NCBI GenBank assembly: GCA_028824575.1
Contig: JAPPDN010000490.1
Location: 1-12,279, forward strand
Length of the DNA: 12,279 nucleotides
Direction: 5' to 3'
Source of the DNA: Candidatus Poribacteria bacterium
GTDB lineage: Bacteria; Poribacteria; WGA-4E; WGA-3G
Shown here piece by piece: positions 6,683 through 12,279 of this stretch. Position 1 is the stretch's first letter; each line of letters begins with the position of its first letter. Position numbers and translations under genes: made by a program. The notes under the pieces were generated by a model. It had not been told where the DNA came from. It did no database searches and was given only the letters and a program-made list of their open reading frames with translations.

Positions 6683-8251
6683 TTATTGATTGCGACTGTA
6701 TGGATCTACTTTGATGCCCAACATTTGCGGTAAGGGATTAGGATCAAGGTTGGCGACATCGATACCACTATCCATGGCTTGCATTGCCGCAAGCCCCGCG
6801 ATCTGACCAGTTGTCATCCACAGTGGCTCCATGCGCAACACCGACATTGCGACATGGGTGCTCGACATTGCAACGGGTACGAGTAGGTTGTTCAAATGCC
6901 GAGGCAACATGGCACTGTATGGGACTTGACCGGGTTGGGCTGGACCCTCGGCTTTTTTGGGATACCAGAGGACACCCTCCATAAAACCGTCCACTGCATA
7001 GCGTCGATCGTGACAGGGGTGAACGTCAAACGAATGTTCACCAATCGCGATGGCTTGGTCGATCTGCGGGGTTCGCCCGGTTTTCGGATCGACAGTGAAA
7101 TTATGCTGTGTTACCAATGCTCGTCCTTCAATGCGCCGACCTTGACGAACGTAGATCTGCCACGGCCAGTGTCCATTGCCGGTGAACTCGTCCTTGTGAA
7201 GTCCTGCTTGTTTCCAGAGATGGCGCGTGCTTTCTGGTACCCGCGGTTCATTTTGAAGGAACCAGACGTAACCTGCGGCGTGATCGAGGTGAAATTGCGC
7301 CAGCCGTTGCCGATGATGCCGCTGTGCCTCTGGCCAGCTCCAACTGATACCGGGGCAATTCAGACTGGTCAACCGGTCAATCGAACCATTTAGTTGATAC
7401 TTTTTATTCGGAAGCGGCGTGCCGAGTCCTAATCTTTGGATACGTCCTGTTGCGAAGTCATCGAGTAAGGGTAGAAAGTCCTGTAGATGTTGTTCATAAG
7501 TTGCTGGTTTTTCAATGGGAACGATCTTATCAGGATCTGTCGTAAAGATGCTCCGAGCGCAATAAGCTTGGATAGTGGGTGACGGTTCACCTGTATCGGG
7601 TGTCAGAATCTGCTCTCCTGTCCGCCAGTTCATGTAGTGTATGCCTGCCCGTGACTCTCCATATTCTTCGATACCTTCACGCCCCACACGATAGGGCACA
7701 TCGGCAGCGGCAGCGAGGTCCCCTTCATAGGTTCCATCAATAAAGGTTTTTGCCGTTACAAGCCCCTGTGATTCGTCGGTGGCTTCCAGTTTTACCGCTG
7801 TAACGCGATTTGCTTGGACGGTTGCGTTAATCAAATGATGTCCTCTAAGAAACGCCAATGCATCCGCTTCTGCACCGAGCAGTTGATCAAAAACCCGTTC
7901 TGCGACTGATGGTTCATAGAACCAACCGTCTTGAATGCGTTTCCATTCGGCGGAATTCTCGCCGATGGTTCGCCGGTATTCTTCACGCACCCCATTAATG
8001 AATTCGATGACCAATCCGCCAAACATCTCTCGCCGTACAGCGTCCGTTGTTGATAACCCACTTGCCATCATCCCGCCAGAATGCTGCTGTGGACAGGCAA
8101 GGATGACTTTACACCCGCGGCGAGCGGCTTCAATAGCAGCCGCGCAACCGCCCGGTGTTGAACCGTAGACGAAGACATCGCAGTCCATAACACGGTTCAT
8201 CTTTTTTTTTGAGGTTGTATCCATATGAGTTGATTCTGGCGGGTTTGTCAT
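6683..8251 (-). CDS. FAD-dependent oxidoreductase (FAD_oxidored family)
   Basis: The protein of about 522 residues binds FAD through an N-terminal Rossmann motif (VFVYGSTPGGCAAAIEAARR, residues 26-45), followed by HSGGMMASGLSTTD, typical of the FAD_oxidored (PF12831) group. A second conserved block near the C-terminus (LLVPVAMSSTHVAMSVLRME, then TTGQIAGLAAMQA) closes the FAD site. Members are often found next to carbohydrate-metabolism genes; the substrate is unknown, and a 2-hydroxy acid or sugar derivative is a guess from context. An ATG at 8278, directly abutting the LarA-like stop (TAGATG), would add nine residues, but the ATG at 8251 has AGGAAAG just upstream and is preferred. No export signal is seen. 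Same strand and almost contiguous with the LarA-like gene, so co-transcribed. Confidence 0.88.
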   Translation of the reverse strand: MTNPPESTHMDTTSKKKMNRVMDCDVFVYGSTPGGCAAAIEAARRGCKVILACPQQHSGGMMASGLSTTDAVRREMFGGLVIEFINGVREEYRRTIGENSAEWKRIQDGWFYEPSVAERVFDQLLGAEADALAFLRGHHLINATVQANRVTAVKLEATDESQGLVTAKTFIDGTYEGDLAAAADVPYRVGREGIEEYGESRAGIHYMNWRTGEQILTPDTGEPSPTIQAYCARSIFTTDPDKIVPIEKPATYEQHLQDFLPLLDDFATGRIQRLGLGTPLPNKKYQLNGSIDRLTSLNCPGISWSWPEAQRHHRQRLAQFHLDHAAGYVWFLQNEPRVPESTRHLWKQAGLHKDEFTGNGHWPWQIYVRQGRRIEGRALVTQHNFTVDPKTGRTPQIDQAIAIGEHSFDVHPCHDRRYAVDGFMEGVLWYPKKAEGPAQPGQVPYSAMLPRHLNNLLVPVAMSSTHVAMSVLRMEPLWMTTGQIAGLAAMQAMDSGIDVANLDPNPLPQMLGIKVDPYSRNQ

Positions 8252-8278
8252 ACTTTCCTGCTTCCTACAAGTGTTCAT

Positions 8279-9556
8279 CTACTGACTGAACCGCGAGCGT
8301 AATGCCCATAAACCTTGCCCAGGCTCGCTGATGTAAAAAAAGCCACCGTCGTTAAATCCGTCTACAAGTGTTTCGGGGTTGTATTTGGCAATCGCTTCGT
8401 TGACAGGTGCCCATTGGTAGCCGACCGATTCGATTTCCGTTTGGGTGAGATGTTCCGTGGCATAGGTGACTTGGAAGCGTCCTTCGGTACTGCCGTGAAT
8501 CAGGTGTGCCGCGGCGGAGAGGTTTTCTTGCAACTCTGGGTTTTCAGAGACGGCGTTGAGCGTCGCGGGTGTGTGGCGATAACCGTATTTTCGGATAAGT
8601 CGGTCGATTTCTGCGTCCTCGCCGAATTCACGTAGCCCCGGCGCGATGATAATCAACTCGCCGTCGTCTGCCATTGCCATCCGGGTGCGATAGATCGCCT
8701 TGTTGCCGAGCCACGTACTTTTGAACTCCCTCGGATCCAAGTAGACGACTACCTTTGATAGAGACGCGTCCAAGAAGGTCATGTTAACGGCTCTGCTCAA
8801 TTCGGCAGCGGTTTCAAAGGTCTGCGCATCGTCACCGATGTAAAGTCCGCGCATCACGCGCGCTCCAGAGGCATCGGCATCCATGACGCTCATGACATAC
8901 AGAATACCGAGTTGTTTTAGGTAATTGGCATGTGCGTAATTCAGCACTCTCCTGACAGAGGTATCGGTGCGTCCCATGAGGCGTTCCATGCCGTCTACGG
9001 CACCGAGGAAATGCGACTTGTTAATCATCTCAACACCGCCAGCACCGACGAGGATATTTTTAAACCCGTTGGCGATACCGATAACTTCATGCGGAATTAC
9101 CTGTCCGACGGAGATGATGAGTTCGTAATCGCCTTCCACGAGACGACGATTTACAGCGACAGGGATACTATAATCGAGTTTGCCGCCCGAAACCTCTTGC
9201 ACGAGTTCAGATGGCACTTCACCGAAATGGTATAATCCGGTCCGCCAGTTATGGACGTGATATGTCGCTTTGGGTAGATCACCGTACATCTCAGCAATCT
9301 GTGCTTTGGTCATCGGTGCGTGTGTGCCGATAGCCGGTAGGATATCGAAAGTTGTTCCGTTTGCGGTATCCCATAACTCGTAGAGAAGTTGGGTGAGTTC
9401 GCCAGCGTTCGAGTGGAGGCGTGTTATATCCGGTGGAATCACTAAGATCTTCTTCGGGATGCCACCTAGCTTAAGAAGTGCCTCGTGTAGAAGTGCGCGT
9501 TTTTCTTCGGTTGTGATGACGGTGTCTTTGCCACCGCGGGCAGTATAGGTCGCCAT
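8279..9556 (-). CDS. LarA-type nickel-pincer-nucleotide racemase/epimerase homologue
   Basis: The 425-residue protein is of the lactate racemase LarA family (DUF2088 N-terminal domain), which racemises or epimerises 2-hydroxy acids by hydride transfer on a nickel-pincer nucleotide. Key positions are preserved in register: Asp43 and Arg46 in PPDITR, His79 in AIGTHAPMT, His156 in VIPHEVIGIANG, Lys166 in GFKNILVG (equivalent of the cofactor-attaching lysine), and His182. His156, Lys166 and His182 keep the +10 and +16 spacing I recall for LarA (174, 184, 200). The substrate of this branch is unknown; it need not be lactate. No cofactor-synthesis genes (larB, larC, larE) are in the window. The start has AAGGAAAA about 9 nt upstream. 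Confidence 0.88.
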   Translation of the reverse strand: MATYTARGGKDTVITTEEKRALLHEALLKLGGIPKKILVIPPDITRLHSNAGELTQLLYELWDTANGTTFDILPAIGTHAPMTKAQIAEMYGDLPKATYHVHNWRTGLYHFGEVPSELVQEVSGGKLDYSIPVAVNRRLVEGDYELIISVGQVIPHEVIGIANGFKNILVGAGGVEMINKSHFLGAVDGMERLMGRTDTSVRRVLNYAHANYLKQLGILYVMSVMDADASGARVMRGLYIGDDAQTFETAAELSRAVNMTFLDASLSKVVVYLDPREFKSTWLGNKAIYRTRMAMADDGELIIIAPGLREFGEDAEIDRLIRKYGYRHTPATLNAVSENPELQENLSAAAHLIHGSTEGRFQVTYATEHLTQTEIESVGYQWAPVNEAIAKYNPETLVDGFNDGGFFYISEPGQGLWALRSRFSQ

Positions 9557-9591
9557 TTTTTAATTTTCCTTGCGGTTCAGTAGAGGTAAGT

Positions 9592-9638
9592 GGAAGCATG
9601 GAACGGTGGAAGGTTGGGTGCCTCTCCTTCCTCCGTTC
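9592..9638. repeat. Octamer repeats forming a long-stem hairpin downstream of the jelly-roll gene
   Basis: Three 8-nt units (GGAAGCAT, GGAACGGT, GGAAGGTT; 9592-9615) run into a hairpin. GAACGGTGGAAGG (9601-9613) pairs with CCTTCCTCCGTTC (9626-9638) at 12 of 13 positions around a 12-nt loop. The hairpin begins about 20 nt after the stop of the secreted protein gene on the minus strand, so it may attenuate or stabilise the transcript before the LarA-like gene. A T-run follows it only on the plus strand. Confidence 0.65.
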
Positions 9639-9656
9639 TACCCTTTCAATCTTTTT

Positions 9657-10436
9657 TTAATACGCATCCTTAATCGCACCCCAAGTCGTGCTGAGTTTAT
9701 CCTGCGGTTCGACGGGTAGGACGAGGTCTTCGACAGAATCGCCGATAAAGATGTTATCAATATAAACGAGACCGTAGTTGCCGAATTTACCAGTTTTGAA
9801 GGTGCCATCTTGACCTTCTGTTGCTGGATCTATTTTATCAAACGACCTATTATCTTTCCGCTCTTTTAACTTGAAGGTGAATTTATCACCCGAAAGAATC
9901 AGTTGTGCGCGGTACCAGACTTCGGGGTCGTTTTCTACCATTCCATCTTTGACCTTTGTCCAATTCCCTTGGCGTTTATAGAAATGGTATTCTCTACCGC
10001 CTTGCCGCCGGTCGCTTAAGTAAAACTTCTCACCCTCTTGAAAACGGAAAACAACGCCCATATAGAAATCATCAGGAAACATCATGTCCCATTCAGCGAC
10101 GTAATCGTCCCAGCCCGCGTCGCCGACAACATAGATAGAACCGCCGACATCGTGCCGTGAGTCGTTGGATGGGTTGTCAGCGGTCAACAGAACCTTATTA
10201 CTTGCTTTTTTCGGGTCAGCGACAACTTTAGCGATTGTTTTGCCATCGTGTCCGATTTCCCATTTACTTGGCTCGCTCCCGATTTTATCCTTTTCAAAGT
10301 CGTCGTGGAATAGCAGTTCTGCCGATGCCTGTGTTGCTATACCGATGCACAGCATGAACATGACAATTTTAAGCCCAAGTTTTGTTTTTTTTCTAACTTG
10401 GCTGCGTTGGAAAAAAGATGAATATCTAAAACGCAT
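9657..10436 (-). CDS. Secreted jelly-roll (DUF1080/ConA-like) protein with TTWGxIK tail
   Basis: The 259-residue protein has a long basic N-region and a signal peptide core (LGLKIVMFMLCIGIATQASA), with cleavage likely before ELLFHDDFE. The mature part looks like a single concanavalin A-type jelly roll of the DUF1080/3-keto-disaccharide-hydrolase-like kind. It has an opening DDFEKDKIGSEPSKWEIG, central FYMGVVFRFQEGEKFYLSDR and VWYRAQLILSGDKF, and closing GLVYIDNIFIGD. It may bind or cleave extracellular glycans; catalytic residues cannot be assigned. The last residues LVLPVEPQDKLSTTWGAIKD match the tail of the LamG protein at 4731-5498. An ATG at 10484 is possible, but TAAGGAGA six bases before 10436 decides the start. 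It lies between the lipoprotein and LarA-like genes. Confidence 0.85.
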   Translation of the reverse strand: MRFRYSSFFQRSQVRKKTKLGLKIVMFMLCIGIATQASAELLFHDDFEKDKIGSEPSKWEIGHDGKTIAKVVADPKKASNKVLLTADNPSNDSRHDVGGSIYVVGDAGWDDYVAEWDMMFPDDFYMGVVFRFQEGEKFYLSDRRQGGREYHFYKRQGNWTKVKDGMVENDPEVWYRAQLILSGDKFTFKLKERKDNRSFDKIDPATEGQDGTFKTGKFGNYGLVYIDNIFIGDSVEDLVLPVEPQDKLSTTWGAIKDAY

Positions 10437-10505
10437 TTTCTTCTCCTTATTGGAATAGAACAGGGTTAGAAATTTTGCCAACATAAGTCAAAGCAGGATT
10501 TGAAT

Positions 10506-10820
10506 TTACATTTTAGCCTTGGTTACGAAGGTTATTTTGAACTCAACTGGGTCGCCTGCTGCAGCGGAGACTTTACCAACGATGACGTAGGCGGTTCCGT
10601 TGACGAGCTCTTTCCCTTTGATAAGTTCAAGTATGCCTGTGGTGCCTTCGACTTTACCAAGCCAACCGACATCGTCCCCATCTTCGGTTTGAAGGGCAAT
10701 GTTTCCGGTTACCTCTGCAGTGAAGGTAATCTCTATGATCCCATCGCTGTTGATAGATTCGGGATTGACATCCGTGTCCCCGTCTTTGACAGTGCCACCC
10801 GTGACACGCGGATCGTCGGG
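10506..10820 (-). pseudogene. Second Ig-like domain, in frame after the TGA
   Basis: Translating past the TGA at 10821-10823 in the same frame gives 104 residues before a TAA at 10506-10508. They begin PDDPRVTGGTVKDGDTDVNP and contain GIIEITFTAEVTGNIALQ, DGDDVGWLGKVEG, LELIKGKELVNGTAYVIVGK and VEFKITFVTK. This is a typical SbsA-Ig-like domain (a bacterial Ig domain of surface proteins), well preserved and with no further stop. No start codon with a ribosome-binding site precedes it, so it is not an independent gene. It is best seen as the C-terminal half of the lipoprotein, separated by one codon. A long plus-strand reading frame over the same bases is only its antisense shadow. Confidence 0.8.
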
Positions 10821-11165
10821 TCAGTCCGGCGCGGTAACTTTATAGCTCAGTGCCTGGGTGCCATCAGCCCAAGTGATCGTCAATACGAGCTGACCGAGTT
10901 TGAAGGGTCCCGTGATAGCCGCAGTTTTGCCTGTGATCTTGGCAGTGCCAGGGCTTACCATGATATCACCGGGTGCGTTGTCGAAGGTAACCGTAATAGT
11001 CGCATTCGTGGCAATCTGACCACCGGACGGGATTGCATTTACGAAGCTAACTCGGATAGGTTCATCTGTGACTGTGTCATCATCGCCGCCGCAGCCAGCG
11101 AGCATTGAAACAGCGAGAAAGCCTATCAATAATAATACTGAGCTGCTAAGCAATTTTGTCATCAT
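10821..11165 (-). CDS. Ig-like lipoprotein, N-terminal half ending at an in-frame TGA
   Basis: The 114-residue product starts MMTKLLSSSV, has a lipoprotein signal peptide with lipobox MLAGC followed by GGDDD, and then one SbsA-Ig-like beta-sandwich (SFVNAIPSGGQIATNATITV to DGTQALSYKVTAPD). The cysteine would be lipidated and the protein anchored in a membrane facing outward. It stops at TGA (10821-10823), but the same frame stays open for another 104 codons encoding a second Ig-like domain (next entry). The gene is therefore either broken by a nonsense mutation, read through, or mis-sequenced. Starts further upstream, to 11225, are in frame but precede the signal peptide. Only a weak GAAG lies before the ATG. 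It sits 43 bp after the FAH-family gene, probably in the same transcript. Confidence 0.75.
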   Translation of the reverse strand: MMTKLLSSSVLLLIGFLAVSMLAGCGGDDDTVTDEPIRVSFVNAIPSGGQIATNATITVTFDNAPGDIMVSPGTAKITGKTAAITGPFKLGQLVLTITWADGTQALSYKVTAPD

Positions 11166-11208
11166 AACTTCGCCAACAGAGGAATTGGAAAGCGAGCCTA
11201 CAAAAGAA

Positions 11209-11961
11209 TTACTGTGCCACGACACTATTTTTCAGAACGCCGATGCCTTCAATCTCAATTTCAACGACATCACCGGCTTTCAACGCGGTGGTGGTGCCGG
11301 GTGTACCCGTAAAAATTGCGTCTCCCGGTTCAAGGGTTATTGCCTGTGAAATGAAACTGACAATGGTTGTTACAGGGAAAATGAGGTCTGCAGTCGTCTG
11401 TTTCTGAACGACTTCGCCGTTGATACGGGTCTCCAATTGCGCGTCGGTATAATCAACATCAGTAGCGATGACGGGCCCTATGGGGCCGAAGGTATCCGAT
11501 GCTTTGGCGCGCCACCACTGCAAGTCGTTGCTTTGCCATGTCCGGGCGCTGACATCGTTGCCGCATGTCACGCCTAAGATGTTGGCGGCTGCCTCTTCTG
11601 GTGTCGCCTTTCGTGTCTGTTTTTTCATAATGACGACGAGTTCGCCTTCGGCGTGTACGTCATCATCGCCACTTGGTAGTTCAATGTTGCCGCCCGGGTC
11701 GTTGATACAGGAAGGCGTTTTAATGAAGATTTCAGGATTTTGTGGTTCTGGAGCACCGTCTAAATGGCTCCGATAATTTAACCCGACTGCTAACACTTTT
11801 GTCGGTGTTGTCGGTGCGAGGAGTTGTACATCCGCCAATGCGACGGTATCGCCTGTTTCGCTATATTCACCGAACGGGCATCCTGAGAGTACGTTCAGAT
11901 TTTCTCCTGAAACAGTGCCGTAGGCGATTGTGCCATTTAATTCATATCGTGCAAATTTCAT
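11209..11961 (-). CDS. Fumarylacetoacetate hydrolase (FAH) family enzyme
   Basis: This 250-residue cytosolic enzyme belongs to the FAH superfamily, which cleaves or decarboxylates beta-diketo and 2-keto-3-deoxy acids using a divalent metal. The family pattern is complete: VGLNYRSHLDGAPEP (59-73), EGELVVIM with metal ligands Glu105 and Glu107, GNDVSARTWQ with Asp136, KASDTFGPIGP with Lys153, and the closing IFTGTPGTTTALKAGDVV. Length is typical of the short single-domain members rather than of true fumarylacetoacetase. Possible activities include 2,4-diketo-3-deoxy sugar acid hydrolysis or oxaloacetate decarboxylation; the exact one cannot be read. The start is supported by AAAGGAGA six bases upstream and a promoter at 12023-12052. 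First gene of the minus-strand run that continues to the lipoprotein and LarA-like genes. Confidence 0.93.
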   Translation of the reverse strand: MKFARYELNGTIAYGTVSGENLNVLSGCPFGEYSETGDTVALADVQLLAPTTPTKVLAVGLNYRSHLDGAPEPQNPEIFIKTPSCINDPGGNIELPSGDDDVHAEGELVVIMKKQTRKATPEEAAANILGVTCGNDVSARTWQSNDLQWWRAKASDTFGPIGPVIATDVDYTDAQLETRINGEVVQKQTTADLIFPVTTIVSFISQAITLEPGDAIFTGTPGTTTALKAGDVVEIEIEGIGVLKNSVVAQ

Positions 11962-12022
11962 AGTTTCTCCTTTGTGATTTTCTGAAAGGATGTAGTGTGA
12001 GATGTAAGCCGAAAGTTGGTAT

Positions 12023-12052
12023 ATTTTACCTTGTGTGTAAATGTGCTGTCAA
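12023..12052 (-). promoter_or_regulatory. Promoter for the FAH-family gene and following genes
   Basis: On the minus strand TTGACA (12047-12052) and TAAAAT (12023-12028) are separated by 18 nt, matching the sigma70 consensus at 6/6 and 5/6 positions. Expected start near 12016, leaving a leader of about 55 nt before the ATG at 11961. Confidence 0.65.
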
Positions 12053-12069
12053 TGTATTTTTGAATAGTT

Positions 12070-12125
12070 GTCAGGTGTCGGCGGTCAGCAGCTAGCCGTC
12101 AGCACTCAGTGGTCAACAGTTAATA
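12070..12125. repeat. Degenerate heptanucleotide tandem array, consensus GTCAGCA
   Basis: Eight consecutive 7-nt units can be read without a gap: GTCAGGT, GTCGGCG, GTCAGCA, GCTAGCC, GTCAGCA, CTCAGTG, GTCAACA, GTTAATA. All resemble GTCAGCA to differing degrees and two match exactly. The array sits in the 296-bp divergent intergenic region, just upstream of the minus-strand promoter. Confidence 0.75.
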
Positions 12126-12129
12126 CATT

Positions 12130-12150
12130 GCACAGGCTAACAGCCTATGC
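12130..12150. repeat. Short hairpin next to the heptad array
   Basis: GCACAGGCT and AGCCTATGC pair at 8 of 9 positions around an AAC loop. It lies between the heptad array and the plus-strand promoter. It may be a dispersed palindromic repeat or a protein-binding site; there is no T-run to make it a terminator. Confidence 0.6.
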
Positions 12151-12178
12151 TACAAGGTGGCACTTTTAATAGTGCTAA

Positions 12179-12208
12179 TTTGACTTTATGGTCAAAATGT
12201 GCTACAAT
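12179..12208 (+). promoter_or_regulatory. Promoter with overlapping palindrome for the gene at 12258
   Basis: TTGACT (12180-12185) and TACAAT (12203-12208) with a 17-nt spacer match the sigma70 consensus at 5/6 each. An inverted repeat TTTGAC-n6-GTCAAA (12179-12196) covers the -35 box and could be a repressor operator. Expected start near 12215, leaving a leader of about 43 nt. Confidence 0.65.
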
Positions 12209-12257
12209 TCCTACACAATTTATAACCTCGTAGTAAAAGGCATACGGTGAGATGTAA

Positions 12258-12279
12258 ATGATAAAAATTGGGATTGTTG
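12258..12279 (+). CDS. Start of a gene beginning MIKIGIV, possibly Gfo/Idh/MocA oxidoreductase (partial)
   Basis: Only seven residues, MIKIGIV, lie in the window. This is the usual opening strand of NAD(P)-binding Gfo/Idh/MocA sugar dehydrogenases (normally continuing GxGxxG), but so short a match cannot prove it. GGTGAG (12246-12251), six bases before the ATG, is a good ribosome-binding site, and a promoter lies at 12180-12208. The ATG is directly preceded in frame by ATGTAA, a start-stop pair. The gene is divergent from the FAH-family gene, which suits a shared sugar-acid pathway. Confidence 0.5.

Noticed and set aside
6896..7393. A 165-codon open frame on the plus strand
   Set aside because: It is antisense to the well-conserved FAD oxidoreductase and has no recognisable motif or ribosome-binding site.
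10437..10505. Promoter TTGACT (10486-10491, minus strand) for the jelly-roll gene
   Set aside because: The -35 box is good, but no hexamer close to TATAAT lies 16-18 nt away.
10818..10826. Selenocysteine insertion at the lipoprotein TGA
   Set aside because: A selenocysteine in an interdomain linker of a surface Ig protein has no precedent I know, and I see no obvious selenocysteine-insertion hairpin just after the codon.
10810..10830. Frameshift between the two Ig-like halves
   Set aside because: Codon-by-codon reading shows the second half is in the same frame as the first; only the TGA interrupts it.
10500..11108. A 202-codon open frame on the plus strand
   Set aside because: It lies exactly opposite the Ig-like lipoprotein, its translation matches no fold I recognise, and the minus-strand reading gives clear domains on both sides of the TGA.
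12070..12125. CRISPR array
   Set aside because: The units are 7 nt, contiguous and without spacers.

Overview
The window looks like a chromosomal stretch from an uncultured, probably sponge-associated or marine bacterium, most likely Candidatus Poribacteria or a close relative. This rests on gene content: secreted ConA/LamG proteins sharing a C-terminal TTWGxIK tail, a phytanoyl-CoA dioxygenase-like enzyme, a FAD_oxidored enzyme, a WD40 protein, SbsA-Ig-like lipoprotein domains, an Rpn-type C-terminal tail, and degenerate 7-8 nt tandem repeats between genes. The assignment comes from memory of such genomes, not a search. I see no rRNA, tRNA, CRISPR array, prophage or intact transposase.

Layout. 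Positions 1-1951 (+) hold two tandem HAD-superfamily hydrolases separated by a short protein matching only the C-terminal tail of Rpn/PD-(D/E)XK proteins; a near-consensus promoter abuts that small gene's ATG. From 1953 to 11961 every gene is on the minus strand. In transcription order these are: a fumarylacetoacetate-hydrolase-family enzyme; an Ig-like lipoprotein gene broken by an in-frame TGA; a secreted jelly-roll protein; a LarA-type (nickel-pincer) racemase homologue; a FAD-dependent oxidoreductase; then, after a repeat-rich 304-bp spacer with an IS200/IS605-like end, a PhyH-type dioxygenase; a secreted LamG protein overlapping by ATGA a 14-repeat WD40 protein; and a Yip1-like membrane protein that meets the second HAD gene tail to tail with 1 bp between them. 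Positions 11962-12257 are a divergent promoter region with a 7-nt tandem repeat, and a gene beginning MIKIGIV (probably Gfo/Idh/MocA) starts at 12258 and runs off the window.

How the genes may work together. The FAH-family enzyme, LarA homologue, FAD oxidoreductase, secreted carbohydrate-binding-like protein and the possible Gfo/Idh/MocA dehydrogenase fit a locus for capture and oxidation or epimerisation of a sugar acid or other 2-hydroxy acid. This is inference from family chemistry; no substrate can be read from the sequence. The LamG-WD40 pair is very probably translationally coupled. The most interesting observations are the in-frame TGA between two well-preserved halves of the lipoprotein, the shared C-terminal tail on the two secreted proteins, the solo IS200/IS605-like end with an omega-RNA-like hairpin, and recurring degenerate heptanucleotide arrays between genes.
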